The notes beneath the pieces were generated by a model. That model ran no database searches and had not been told where the DNA came from. It saw only the letters and a program-made list of their open reading frames with translations. The translations under genes were made by a program, and so were the position numbers. Positions 1-8,352 of a stretch of DNA of 64,000 bases are shown one piece after another (the stretch's first letter is position 1; each line of letters opens with the position of its first letter). Source of the DNA: Tautonia sociabilis (GTDB lineage: Bacteria > Planctomycetota > Planctomycetia > Isosphaerales > Isosphaeraceae); assembly GCF_003977685.1 (NCBI RefSeq), contig NZ_RYZH01000003.1, positions 1-64,000 of the forward strand. Reading direction: 5' to 3'.

Positions 1-1
1 C

Positions 2-118
2 CGCTGCCCCTACCAGGTCCTGGGCCTGGTGCTGCCGACCGCCGACTTCTGGGAGCTGCTGCAGGCCGACCCCGCCGCATTGACGCAACAACTGTCAACC
101 CAACAGGATGGCGGATGA
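2..118 (+). CDS. C-terminal fragment of an unknown protein
   Basis: An open frame enters from the left edge and stops at TGA 116-118, giving the last 38 residues of a protein. The tail contains LGLVLPTADFWELLQ and ends in a polar Gln-rich stretch. Codons have the G/C third bases typical of genes here, which supports real coding. No domain can be recognised in so short a piece. The upstream part lies outside the window, so neither function nor start can be given. Confidence 0.5.
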   Translation, partial: RCPYQVLGLVLPTADFWELLQADPAALTQQLSTQQDGG

Positions 119-185
119 GACAGTGCCCTCGGCACGCAACCCCTCCTTCTTGTAACGGGAGACAGGGGAACGACTTCCGTCTTCA

Positions 186-203
186 GTTGGGTTCGTTCCG
201 CGC
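186..203. repeat. Direct repeat, copy 1
   Basis: GTTGGGTTCGTTCCGCGC occurs here and again at 378-395, 192 bases away in the same orientation. Both copies are followed by a similar CCGGC-CAC stretch. On the other strand it reads as GCGCGGAACGAACCCAAC. Confidence 0.8.
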
Positions 204-377
204 GCCGGCGCACCGGGACGACGGGCTGCTCCGGCCCCTCGGTCCCCGAGGAAGACCCGCTCGAACCGATCGCTGCGGCCGACGGCCTTGACCCCGATCG
301 AGTCGTGCCCGCTCACGATCTGGTGCGCGAAGTTGGTTTTCCTTAGGTTGTTTTGTTGGATTGGGTTGTGTTGTTCC

Positions 378-395
378 GTTGGGTTCGTTCCGCGC
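378..395. repeat. Direct repeat, copy 2
   Basis: This is an exact copy of the 18-mer at 186-203. It is preceded by a strand-asymmetric T/G-rich stretch (331-376), unusual in this genome. Confidence 0.8.
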
Positions 396-928
396 ACCGG
401 CACGATGCGGCCGGATCCGCGCTTGCCGGCGATCGCCCGCCGACCGATCGCCGGCGGCACGACCGGTCCCGACTCGGTCGAGGGAGAGGAGAATCGTGCT
501 TCCGAGTGATCGTCTCGCAAGGTTCCCCCCCAATCGTCGGCGCCCGGGAAGCGGTCGATTCCGAGGCCGGATGCCGACGAGGCGTCCGGCGCGCGGGGTC
601 CTCCTCTCGGGATCATCGGGGGAGGATGGGGGAACGGTGAGGGGATCTTGGATGCCCGGGCCTCACCTTGTTCGCCCATCGAAGGACCAGGGGGAGGGGA
701 CCGAAGCGTTGCCCGCGACCAGGAAGATGGGGGGAGATGGTGGGAGCGGGGAAGATGCTAGGACGGAAGAGCAAGGAGAAGATGGGGGGGGGCGGTGTTC
801 GGGCCGAACGGAATGCGGGAGGATCGGGTCGATCACCGTCGGCGGGAGCGCTTCGATTGCCGAGGTTCGAGCCGAGTCGGTTTCTGGCGCCGACGGGGGA
901 TCGACCGGGAGCGACGGCTGAGGGAGGA

Positions 929-1318
929 TTAGCCGCCGGGGGCGGGTTCGATGTAGCAGTCGAGGGGGCCCTTGGAGATGCTCATCCGGGGGTCGGGGCC
1001 GTAGGAGAGGACCTGGTCGCGCTTGAGCTCGGCGAGCTCCTTGTGGGTGGTGAAGACGACGGCTCGGCCGGTGAGGTGGATCCGCCAGGTGAGCTCCTGG
1101 GCGGTGGCCAGGGAGTGGCGGAAGAGTTTGCAGAGGAGCTCGATGACGTAGTCGAAGGTGTGTTCCTCGTCGTTGAGGATGATGACGTTGTAGGGGGGCT
1201 GGCGGCGGGCCTCGGTACGGTCGTCGGCCTGCTTGCGGGTCTTGGGTTCGGTCTTCGTGGTGACGATCGGTTCGGCCACGGACGTCCCGCCCGAGTCTTC
1301 GTGGTCGAATTCGCTCAT
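929..1318 (-). CDS. clpS: ATP-dependent Clp protease adaptor ClpS
   Basis: ClpS is a small cytoplasmic adaptor that binds N-degron substrates and delivers them to the ClpA/ClpC unfoldase. The 129-residue protein has a disordered charged N-terminal tail of about 40 residues, then the ClpS core from PPYNVIILNDEEHTF (41-55) to about residue 110. The N49-D50-E51 motif and His81 (in RIHLTGRA) correspond to the family residues that line the N-degron pocket. The C-terminus is slightly longer than in E. coli ClpS. No Clp ATPase gene is adjacent. The family assignment is secure from the core motif. Confidence 0.95.
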   Translation of the reverse strand: MSEFDHEDSGGTSVAEPIVTTKTEPKTRKQADDRTEARRQPPYNVIILNDEEHTFDYVIELLCKLFRHSLATAQELTWRIHLTGRAVVFTTHKELAELKRDQVLSYGPDPRMSISKGPLDCYIEPAPGG

Positions 1319-1361
1319 CCGGCAGGGCTCCGACGGGTTTGGGGTGGAAGAAGGGGTCGAT

Positions 1362-1392
1362 TTGGACGGAAGGCCCGCGATCCGATTAGAAT
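1362..1392 (+). promoter_or_regulatory. Candidate promoter for the 1453 gene
   Basis: A TTGGAC -35 box (1362-1367) lies 19 bases from a TAGAAT -10 box (1387-1392). Shifting the -35 by one base gives TGGACG with an 18-base spacer. It points toward the small gene at 1453, with transcription expected to start near 1399. Confidence 0.5.
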
Positions 1393-1452
1393 AGTCGCCG
1401 AACGCGGCCCCTGTGTAGCGGAAAACCCGAGCCCCGAGCGATCGAGCCTCCG

Positions 1453-1788
1453 ATGGCCCAGAAGATGACCCCCGGACTGGCCTTGCGGCAACTCCAGCAG
1501 GCCCAGCAGGCGATGAGGAAGGTGCGCAAGGGGCTCGTCCTCGTCCGCGAGGCCGAGGGCGAAGCCCGCGCCGAACTTGCCCAGAAGGTGCTCAAGGCCG
1601 GCTGGGAGAGCCTGACGCGCACCTATCGGGAGCTGGGGGAGATCCCCCTGGAGGCGGCCACCGAGGAGGTGATGGCTCGGCAACTCTCGGTCCAGCGGTA
1701 CGCGACGGCGCTGCTGGTCCGGCTTCGGAGGCTGGTGAGGAACGATCCGGGGGCGCTGGACGGGCTGGAGGAGGATGAGGAGGAGTGA
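1453..1788 (+). CDS. Small helical protein of unknown function
   Basis: The 111-residue protein is almost wholly predicted alpha-helical, with a Gln/Ala/Arg-rich first half (ALRQLQQAQQAMRKVRKG) and a strongly acidic tail ending in EEDEEE. It has no signal peptide or membrane segment, so it should be cytoplasmic. I do not recognise a named family. It is transcribed divergently from clpS and has its own promoter-like sequence. Coiled-coil contacts with a partner are possible but inferred only from composition. Confidence 0.7.
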   Translation: MAQKMTPGLALRQLQQAQQAMRKVRKGLVLVREAEGEARAELAQKVLKAGWESLTRTYRELGEIPLEAATEEVMARQLSVQRYATALLVRLRRLVRNDPGALDGLEEDEEE

Positions 1789-1871
1789 TGCGGTGATGCC
1801 TGGGTGATGGCGCTCGGGTGCGGGCCGGGCCGAGCGTCGGCGGGGGGGTGGTTGGAGAGGGGTGGTGGACG

Positions 1872-3134
1872 ATGGGGGAGCAGGGGAGGAGTCGCGTGGC
1901 GGAGGCGCCGTCGCGGTCGCTGGAGGTGGAGGGGACGCTCCCGACGGTTCGGGTGAGGTCGCCGGGCTGGCATCCGTTGATCTTCAAGAAGATGGTGATC
2001 GGGCCGGAGCCGGGGCCGAGGCCGTCGGATGGGGACCTGGTCCGGGTGGTGGACCGGGACGGGGTCCCGCTGGGGTTTGGGCTCTGGAACGGGAAGTCTC
2101 AGATTCCGGTGCGGCTGATCGTCCGGGGGGAGCGGCCTCCCGGATCGGAGTTCTGGGAGGGGAGGATCGACGAGGCGGTTTCGCTGCGTCGGGAGACCCT
2201 GGGGCTCGACTCGGTGAGCGATGCCTACCGGCTGGTGCACGCCGAGGGGGACGGGCTGTCGGGCCTGGTGGTGGACCGCTTTGGGGAGGTGCTCTCGGCC
2301 GAGGTGTTCAGCCTGGGGATCTACCAGCGGATCGGCCCGCTGATGGACCGGCTTCGGGAGAAGGCGGGGGCCTCGGCGTACCGGGTGCACGTCGATCACC
2401 GGATCGCGCAGGCGGAGGAGTTCTCGGGGAGGCCGGTGGCGACCGAGGGGGCGCCGGAGAAGGTGGAGATTCGGGAGCACGGCGTCCGCTACCGGGTGCG
2501 GTTCGAGGGGGGGCACAAGACGGGCTTCTTCTGCGACCAGAGGGACAACCGGAAGGAGCTGGCGCGATACTGCCAGGGCCGGTCGGTGCTGGATGTCTGC
2601 TGCTACTCGGGGGGGTTTGGGCTCTCGGCGTTGGTCAACGGCGGGGCGAAGGAGGTCTCGGCGGTGGACCTGGACGAGAAGGCCGTGGCGATGGCGAGGG
2701 AGAACGCCAACCTGAACCAGGTGCGGATGAACCTCGTGCACGCGGATGCCTTCGGGTACATGAGGCAGATGGGCGTCAACCGCAGGAGATTCGGGGTGGT
2801 GGTGCTGGACCCTCCGAAGCTGATCGGCTCGAGACGGGAGATGGACGAGGGGAGGAAGAAGTACCTCGACCTGAACACGCTGGCGATGGGGCTGGTGGAG
2901 CCGGGAGGGCTGCTGCTGACCTGCTCCTGCTCGGGGCTGTTGCCGGTTGAGGAGTTCTCGGGCATTCTGCGGTCGGCCGGGAGGAGGGCGGGGCGATCGG
3001 CCCGGCTCCTGGCGATGACCGGGGCGGCGCCGGATCATCCCGTGGGACTGGAGGCTCCGGAGGGGGCCTACCTGAAGGCGGCCTGGCTGGTGCTGGGGGA
3101 GGAGTCGAAGCGGGACCAGGGCGAGGACTCGTGA
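1872..3134 (+). CDS. Class I SAM-dependent rRNA methyltransferase, RlmI-like
   Basis: The protein (420 residues from this start) has the RlmI/YccW layout. An N-terminal PUA domain is recognisable from TVRVRSPGWHPLIFKKMV. It is followed by a linker beta-domain and a Rossmann-fold methyltransferase with motif I VLDVCCYSGGFGLSAL and motif IV VVVLDPPKL. RlmI-type enzymes make m5C in 23S rRNA. The exact target base here is inferred, so no symbol is given. An in-frame ATG at 1818 would add 18 low-complexity residues. The start at 1872 is preferred because a GGAGAGG stretch precedes it and the PUA domain follows closely. Confidence 0.88.
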   Translation: MGEQGRSRVAEAPSRSLEVEGTLPTVRVRSPGWHPLIFKKMVIGPEPGPRPSDGDLVRVVDRDGVPLGFGLWNGKSQIPVRLIVRGERPPGSEFWEGRIDEAVSLRRETLGLDSVSDAYRLVHAEGDGLSGLVVDRFGEVLSAEVFSLGIYQRIGPLMDRLREKAGASAYRVHVDHRIAQAEEFSGRPVATEGAPEKVEIREHGVRYRVRFEGGHKTGFFCDQRDNRKELARYCQGRSVLDVCCYSGGFGLSALVNGGAKEVSAVDLDEKAVAMARENANLNQVRMNLVHADAFGYMRQMGVNRRRFGVVVLDPPKLIGSRREMDEGRKKYLDLNTLAMGLVEPGGLLLTCSCSGLLPVEEFSGILRSAGRRAGRSARLLAMTGAAPDHPVGLEAPEGAYLKAAWLVLGEESKRDQGEDS

Positions 3135-3225
3135 TCTCCGGGGGGAGGACGGGGGGTCGAGCCGGGGAGGAGTCGTCGGGTAGGATGTCGGCGGCGGGGA
3201 GTCGGGAGCGATCGGGGACGGGGGG

Positions 3226-3900
3226 ATGGGCGCGGTGCCGAGCCTGACGGTCGAGAATTACGTGAAGACGATCTTCCAGATCGCCTGCAGCGCCGACCGG
3301 GATCGGGCGGTGGCGACCGGGGAGCTGGCGCAGGCGCTGGGGGTCTCGCCGGGGACGGTGACGGGGATGCTCAAGACGCTCTCCGAGGCGGGCCTGGCGT
3401 CGTACACGCCGTATGAGGGGGTCAGGCTGTCGGTGCCGGGGGAGCGGCTGGCGCTGGCGGTGCTCCGGAGGCATCGGCTGCTGGAGCTGTTCCTGGCGGA
3501 GACGCTCCGGATGTCCTGGGACGAGGTGCACGAGGAGGCCGAGCACATGGAGCACGCCGTCTCCGAGCACCTGATCGACCGCATCGACGCCTTCCTCGGC
3601 CACCCGAGCGTCGACCCGCACGGCGACCCGATCCCCCGGGCCGACGGCTCGTGGGAGCCTCCCAGCGGCCGTCCCCTGGCGGAGCTGGCGGCGACGGCCC
3701 GCTTCCGGGTGGCCCGGGTGGTGGACCAGGATCCGAGCTTCCTGCGCTACCTGTCGGAGTGCGGCCTGGACCTCGGGGCCGAGGGCCTGGTGGTGGAGAA
3801 CCGGAGCGAGTCGGGGGCGCTGGTGGTTCGGGTGGGGGGGCGTCCGGTGGCGATGGGCCGGGAGGCGGCGGGCAAGGTGCTCGTGTCGGCCGAGGATTGA
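3226..3900 (+). CDS. DtxR/MntR-family metal-dependent regulator
   Basis: The 224-residue protein starts with a winged helix-turn-helix (TGELAQALGVSPGTVTGML, about residues 34-52). A dimerisation and metal-binding domain follows, rich in His and Glu (EEAEHMEHAVSEHLIDRID), and then a C-terminal FeoA/SH3-like beta domain. Family members repress iron or manganese genes when bound to Fe2+ or Mn2+. Which metal is used cannot be read from the sequence, and no metal transporter is adjacent. A G-rich stretch before the ATG acts as a weak ribosome binding site. The gene is followed within 36 bases by an RDD membrane protein. Confidence 0.85.
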   Translation: MGAVPSLTVENYVKTIFQIACSADRDRAVATGELAQALGVSPGTVTGMLKTLSEAGLASYTPYEGVRLSVPGERLALAVLRRHRLLELFLAETLRMSWDEVHEEAEHMEHAVSEHLIDRIDAFLGHPSVDPHGDPIPRADGSWEPPSGRPLAELAATARFRVARVVDQDPSFLRYLSECGLDLGAEGLVVENRSESGALVVRVGGRPVAMGREAAGKVLVSAED

Positions 3901-3935
3901 GCCGAGAGGTCCGGGAGCGCGGGGGAGCGACGGCG

Positions 3936-4424
3936 ATGGCCACAACGACGTCCGAGCGGGCCGGGGGGAATGCCTCGCCTTCTCCCCGGGAGAAGGCCGA
4001 GCGGGGATCGTCGGCGGCCGGGGCCCCGGCGGGGCTGTGGAGGAGGGGAGCGGCGCTGGCGATCGACTACGGGATCCTCGCGGCGGCGACGGTGGGGATC
4101 GCCCGGGGGCTGGAGGCCCTGGGGCTGGAGGGAGAGGGGTTGAGGACCGTGTCGTCGCTGGCGTCGTTCGCGACGATCGTGCTGTACTTCGCCGGGATGG
4201 AGGGATCGAGGCGGGGGGCGACCGTGGGCAAGCTCGCGCTGGGGGTGCGGGTGTCGGACGAGCAGGGGGATCGGATCGGCTTCTCCCGGGCCCTGGGCCG
4301 GACGTTCGGGAAGCTGCTGTCGCTGATCCCCTTCGGGGTGGGCTTCCTGATGGCGGCCTTCAGCGACCGGCACCGGGCGCTGCATGACCTGCTGGCCGGG
4401 ACGGTCGTTCAGCGGGCCGCCTGA
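3936..4424 (+). CDS. RDD family membrane protein
   Basis: The 162-residue protein begins with a polar Ser/Glu-rich tail. An RDD domain follows: [19 protein letters not shown] (first helix with the Arg and Asp that name the family), a second hydrophobic segment near [17 protein letters not shown], and a third near [16 protein letters not shown] followed by [16 protein letters not shown] proteins sit in the cytoplasmic membrane, and some have been linked to ion transport. The ATG at 3936 is chosen because earlier in-frame starts lie inside the preceding regulator gene. It is probably cotranscribed with that regulator, 35 bases away. Its 3' end overlaps the convergent gene by 16 bases. Confidence 0.8.
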   Translation: MATTTSERAGGNASPSPREKAERGSSAAGAPAGLWRRGAALAIDYGILAAATVGIARGLEALGLEGEGLRTVSSLASFATIVLYFAGMEGSRRGATVGKLALGVRVSDEQGDRIGFSRALGRTFGKLLSLIPFGVGFLMAAFSDRHRALHDLLAGTVVQRAA

Positions 4425-4660
4425 GCCAGGGGGGCCGAGGACGGCACGGCGCAGGAGTCCTCTCCCCGAAGGGCCAGGCCGAAGCAGCCCTGCCGGGCGG
4501 CGGGGAGGATCTCCGGGGCGGCGAGCAGGGTCGCCGTGTCCCCGGGGCGGCGACCGGGAATGATCAGCATGGGGAGGTTGATCGCGTTGCGCTTGAGCCG
4601 GCTGCCGGGCGGGACCTCGATCAGAAAGGCCCGGTCGCCGTGGCGAAGCTTCAGGATCAT
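4409..4660 (-). CDS. Small hypothetical protein
   Basis: The frame encodes 83 residues starting [19 protein letters not shown]. The ATG at 4660 is preceded on its own strand by AGGAG at suitable spacing, so the longer open frame upstream is ignored. The first 45 residues look like a compact beta-rich domain with a short basic stretch ([10 protein letters not shown]). No family is recognised. It is convergent with the RDD gene and their 3' ends overlap by 16 bases. It lies divergent from pdxH, with 168 bases between the two starts. Confidence 0.6.
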   Translation of the reverse strand: MILKLRHGDRAFLIEVPPGSRLKRNAINLPMLIIPGRRPGDTATLLAAPEILPAARQGCFGLALRGEDSCAVPSSAPLAQAAR

Positions 4661-4722
4661 CGCGGACTCCTGAGGTGGCGTTGCGGCCCTCGACGGGCCT
4701 GGGAGACGCTCGAGCGCCGTCC

Positions 4723-4728
4723 TACAAT
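4723..4728 (+). promoter_or_regulatory. Candidate -10 box for pdxH
   Basis: TACAAT sits about 100 bases before the pdxH start and matches the -10 consensus used elsewhere in the window. The -35 region (near TGGGAG) is poor. Confidence 0.35.
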
Positions 4729-4828
4729 GCAGGCCGGAGTGAGACTCGTCCGGCCTCCGGAGCGATGCCGGTGCGCAAGTCGATGCAATCACGTCGGTCT
4801 ACGACGGTCTTGCGGGAGCGTGACGACG

Positions 4829-5467
4829 GTGGAATCGATCTCCTCGAGACGGGAATACACGCTGGGGTCCTTGTTGGAGGAGGAGGTCGACCGGGACCCG
4901 ATCCGGCAGTTCGCCTCCTGGTTCTCGGACGCCGAGCGCGCCGGGCTGGCCGATCCGCACGCGATGGCGCTGGCGACCTGCTCGCCGGAGGGAAGGCCTT
5001 CGGCTCGGGTGGTCCTGCTGCGTGGGGTCGACGCGCGGGGGTTCCGCTTCTTCACCAACTACCGGAGCCGCAAGGGCCGGGAGCTGGAGGCCAACCCGTT
5101 TGCCTCGCTGCTGTTCCACTGGCCCGAGCTGGAGCGGCAGGTGCGGATCGAGGGTCGGGTGGATCGGCTCCCGGAGGAGGAATCGGACGCTTACTTCCGG
5201 AGCCGCCCCACGGAGACAAAGTTGGGCGCCTGGGCGTCGGACCAGAGTGAGGTGGTCGCCGACCGCCGGGTCCTGGAGGATCGCCTACGGGACGCCGCCG
5301 AACGATTCGGCGACGACGTGCCCCGGCCGCCGCACTGGGGGGGGTACGTCGTCTGGCCGGAGCAGATCGAGTTCTGGCAGGGGAGGCCGAGCCGCTTACA
5401 CGACCGGATCCGGTACCGCCGGGACGGCGAGGGCCCGGGCTGGGTGATCGAGCGGCTCTCCCCTTGA
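4829..5467 (+). CDS. pdxH: Pyridoxamine 5'-phosphate oxidase
   Basis: PdxH is the FMN-dependent oxidase that converts pyridoxine or pyridoxamine 5'-phosphate to pyridoxal 5'-phosphate, the last step of vitamin B6 synthesis and salvage. The 212-residue protein matches the usual length. Family motifs run from start to end: [54 protein letters not shown], and the C-terminal [16 protein letters not shown] that holds FMN and substrate contacts. The GTG at 4829 is chosen because it places SRREYT near the N-terminus as in other members and has GGGAG upstream. A GTG at 4820 is the alternative. Confidence 0.93.
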   Translation: MESISSRREYTLGSLLEEEVDRDPIRQFASWFSDAERAGLADPHAMALATCSPEGRPSARVVLLRGVDARGFRFFTNYRSRKGRELEANPFASLLFHWPELERQVRIEGRVDRLPEEESDAYFRSRPTETKLGAWASDQSEVVADRRVLEDRLRDAAERFGDDVPRPPHWGGYVVWPEQIEFWQGRPSRLHDRIRYRRDGEGPGWVIERLSP

Positions 5468-5584
5468 TCCGGCCCCCCGGGCGCGCGAGGGTTGAAGGCA
5501 GGGCCCCTCGGCCGGCCGGCCGATCGTCGAGGGCATCGCGGTGACGCCCCCTCGGGGCCGGGACATCCCACGGGAGATCTTGCG

Positions 5585-5770
5585 ATGACGACCAGGCCTT
5601 CGCCCGGTTCCGGGGGCGGTGCCCAAGGGGACGACCTTCGCGTCGAGGTGGCCGAGCTGGCGGTCAAAATCAAGGAGCTGCAGCACGACGTGCAGGAGCT
5701 CGTGCTGGAGTTCGAGAAGATTCGCCACCGGATCGAGCGCCTGGAGCATCAGATGGCCAACCCGGAGTGA
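5585..5770 (+). CDS. Short coiled-coil protein
   Basis: The frame encodes 61 residues: a Ser/Gly-rich lead of about 20 residues, then a regular heptad pattern (VAELAVKIKELQHDVQELVL and EFEKIRHRIERLEHQ) that should form a coiled coil. The ATG at 5585 is favoured by GGGAGATCT upstream and by the low-complexity nature of the longer frame. The gene follows pdxH by 117 bases on the same strand. No family is recognised. The size and pattern suggest an oligomerising accessory protein, by inference only. Confidence 0.6.
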   Translation: MTTRPSPGSGGGAQGDDLRVEVAELAVKIKELQHDVQELVLEFEKIRHRIERLEHQMANPE

Positions 5771-6094
5771 GGTCGTCACCGCCCGGGGGCTGAGGCCCGA
5801 GGGAGAAGGAGCGACGGCGGATCCTCGGGCGTGGGGGGGAGTGGGGACGTCGATCCGGAATTCGAGGAGGACCGACGATCGGCCTGGGGGAGCCGGCGTC
5901 GTCTCCGCCGGATCTCGGGTCCTCCCGGGCGGGGCCACTGCGACCCTCAACGCCTCGACCCGGCATGCTTCGGCGATGCGACGACGGGGAGCCAGGGATC
6001 GGGGCCCCTCCAACCAAGAACGACACGATCCCCCGCCGGGCAGGGCTCGGCGGGGGGATCGTGGGAGCAGGGTCCGGCCGATCGCGGGTCCGGT
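5771..6094. other. Intergenic region with terminator
   Basis: Apart from the hairpin at 6024-6063 that ends the minus-strand gene, no gene or signal is seen. Confidence 0.5.
6024..6063 (-). terminator. Hairpin terminator of the DUF11 protein gene
   Basis: A 15-bp stem with one bulge pairs CACGATCCCCCGCCG (6024-6038) with 6048-6063, leaving a 9-base loop. It begins 31 bases beyond the stop codon of the minus-strand gene. A short T-containing stretch follows on that strand. Confidence 0.65.
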
Positions 6095-7864
6095 TCAGCG
6101 GACTCGGGCCTGGAAGGAGACGGCCCCCTCCTGGCCGGGGAGGAGCGGCGCCGGGAGGTCCCAGCGCAGCTCGGTGGAGCCGGCGGCGTTCTCCGAGGCC
6201 GAGAAGGTCGTGCCGTCCTCGGCCTGGCCGCGCTCGACCGCCAGTCCCCCCTGAGTGGCCGTGAAGACGGACCCGGCGGGGCCCCGGGCGCTGTTGGGAA
6301 CATATTCGAGCCGGGGCAGGAGGCTGTCGACGATCGAGACGTGGGAGATGGGGACGTTCCCCATGTTCCGCCATCGGATCGTGTAGGTCAGGACCTGGCC
6401 GGGCTCGGCGACGGCGGTGTCGACCTCCTTGACCACGGCGAGGCCGGGCTGATCCGGGGGCGGCTCGACGCCGGCTATCTCGCCGGGCTTCCAGGACATG
6501 ACCGTCTCGCCCGCTCCCTGGACGATGCCGGTGACGACCGGCCCCTCAGCGGTCTTGATGCCGACCGCGGCGACGTCCTTCTGGGAGGTGATCGCCCGGA
6601 CGATCCCGTTCTGCTCCTGCGGGCCCTGCACGAGATCGGCCTCGTCGATCAGGACGACCTCGGAGAACTCGTTGAGCACTCGGATTTCGATGTGGGTGAC
6701 CGGCGGGGTCCTCGACTCGATGGCCGAGGCGCGACGCCGAGCGCGCAAGGCGTCGGCAGCAAGGGTCTGGGTGATCCGAATCGGGGGGCGAGACTCGGCC
6801 TTGATCATCGGTTGGGAGAGGGCCTCGGCGCCCCGGGGGACGGTGATCACCGTGTTCTCATTCGTGCCAAGGCTGTTGCGAATGGCGGCGAAGCGGGGGG
6901 CGTAGAGGCAGACGGTGTTGGTCGGCAAGACCCGGGGCTTCGAGCCGGCGTTGAAGCGGATCATGGCGTCTTGGGGCTCGACGCCGAGGAGGTTGCCGTC
7001 GGGTCCGACGCCGGCTTTGGAGGCGTGGTCGCCGCCGTCGCAGAGGTACTCGTCGCCGGGGAAGAGGGGCTTGGTGGGGTCGGCGGGAACCAGCGGCGGG
7101 CAGATCGGCATGCCGCATCGACCGCCTCCCTCGGCGTGCTCGAACGGGCAGGGGCCGGCGACCAGGCCGAGGCCGAGGCCGACGGGCTGGCCGAAGTCGG
7201 GGGTCCGGCCGCCGAGGCGGACGATCGCCATGACCCTTCCGAGGGCGCCGGCCACCCGGAGCGGATCCTCGCCGGGGCCGATCGTGGTGGTCGGGATCAT
7301 CTCCGGGGGGAGGGAGATCGGTAGGGCCTGGTCCTGGGGCTCCAGGTAGATGACCTGGGTGACCAGCCGTCCGGAATCGGCGACGTCGACGAGATCCTCC
7401 AGGCCGAAGACGACCCGGATCGGGAAGCGGACCGGGTCGATGTCGGGGGGCCGGTGCAGGTGGCCGACGACCTCGACGACGGGGAAGAACTCGGCGTCGG
7501 GCCGGTTCGGCAGGTTGCTGATCCGAAGGCGATAGCCGACGCCAACCTGCAGGCCGACGGTCAGGCCCCCGGCGTCGCGCTGGTCCTCGGGGATGGGCAC
7601 CCCGATCGGGGCGGGCTCCAGGACCTCGATGACCAGGCCAGGGGGGCCGGTGAACCGGACGACCTGGATGTTCGGGGGCAGCATCGGCCCGGGGGCCGGG
7701 GAGGCCGGGGCGGCCGGGGGCGGAGCGGCGTTCAACTCGGCCACGCCGACCGGGTCGCCGTCGGGGAATTGCCGGGCCTCGGCCCGGTGGGCCATGCTCC
7801 CCAGCGCGACGGCCAGCAGCAGGGCCGCCGTCGCCGCCGGGCCGGTCCGTCGAGCGGGCGTCAT
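6095..7864 (-). CDS. Secreted protein with C-terminal DUF11-type domain
   Basis: The 589-residue protein has a signal peptide (about residues 1-30, basic start then ATAALLLAVALGSMA). A domain at about 64-178 is shared with the neighbouring secreted protein. A middle part contains four cysteines around 240-285, and a C-terminal beta domain starts near GLAVVKEVDTAVAEPGQVL and resembles the DUF11/CARDB-like repeat of cell-surface proteins. The start at 7864 is set by a strong GAGGGAGGG upstream and by the signal peptide, which discards 154 Arg/Pro-rich residues of the longer frame. The protein is probably exported to the periplasm or cell envelope. Function is unknown. Confidence 0.8.
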   Translation of the reverse strand: MTPARRTGPAATAALLLAVALGSMAHRAEARQFPDGDPVGVAELNAAPPPAAPASPAPGPMLPPNIQVVRFTGPPGLVIEVLEPAPIGVPIPEDQRDAGGLTVGLQVGVGYRLRISNLPNRPDAEFFPVVEVVGHLHRPPDIDPVRFPIRVVFGLEDLVDVADSGRLVTQVIYLEPQDQALPISLPPEMIPTTTIGPGEDPLRVAGALGRVMAIVRLGGRTPDFGQPVGLGLGLVAGPCPFEHAEGGGRCGMPICPPLVPADPTKPLFPGDEYLCDGGDHASKAGVGPDGNLLGVEPQDAMIRFNAGSKPRVLPTNTVCLYAPRFAAIRNSLGTNENTVITVPRGAEALSQPMIKAESRPPIRITQTLAADALRARRRASAIESRTPPVTHIEIRVLNEFSEVVLIDEADLVQGPQEQNGIVRAITSQKDVAAVGIKTAEGPVVTGIVQGAGETVMSWKPGEIAGVEPPPDQPGLAVVKEVDTAVAEPGQVLTYTIRWRNMGNVPISHVSIVDSLLPRLEYVPNSARGPAGSVFTATQGGLAVERGQAEDGTTFSASENAAGSTELRWDLPAPLLPGQEGAVSFQARVR

Positions 7865-8352
7865 GGGTCGTTCCCTCCCTCGTTCTGCTACAGGAGACTG
7901 CGATGGGTACCGGGGACTGCGGTCGCGGCGGGGCGGGAGGCCCGGCGGCGGGGCCCGGAGATCGGGGCTCCCCGGGGATCGAAGCGTCGACTCGGAAGAC
8001 CGAGGCCCGGCCTCGGGGCGGCCCGGCGCGATCGGCTCGGGCGACCGGAGGCGAGACGCCGGAGGTCCGGACCGGCTCGAGCGAAGGCGGTCCTCCGCGA
8101 TCGATCGGGACCGGGAATCCGGGAGCGGAGCGCCGAGGGGCAGAGCGAGGGGGCGATCGAGCCGAGGACCAGGGCCGGACGGTCCGGATCGTCGGCGACG
8201 AGCCCCGAGTCCTCGGGCGCGACGAGGCCCCGGCGGGGGGCCCGGGGCGGCCCGCCGGGGCTCGGAGGAGGTGGGCGGGGGATCGGGACCGATCGCTTCG
8301 GAGGAGCGACCGGCCACGATCGACAAGGGAGGCCCGGCGGCCCGGATCAGCC
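7865..8352. other. Long gap between two minus-strand secreted-protein genes
   Basis: The 488 bases are GC-rich, and open frames here have no ribosome binding site or domain. I see no clear promoter. Since the gap separates two related genes on one strand, it may hold the leader of the second gene. Confidence 0.4.

Larger units (their letters stand above)
119..928. other. Intergenic region with an 18-bp repeat, no convincing gene
   Basis: Several overlapping open frames exist on both strands, but none has a ribosome binding site or a recognisable domain. The region carries an 18-bp direct repeat and a T/G-rich stretch at about 331-376 that stands out from the GC-rich background. It may contain remains of an older element, but this cannot be shown from sequence alone. 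Confidence 0.5.

Noticed and set aside
95-679. Overlapping open frames in the 119-928 gap
   Set aside because: They have no ribosome binding site and no domain. Composition matches shadow frames.
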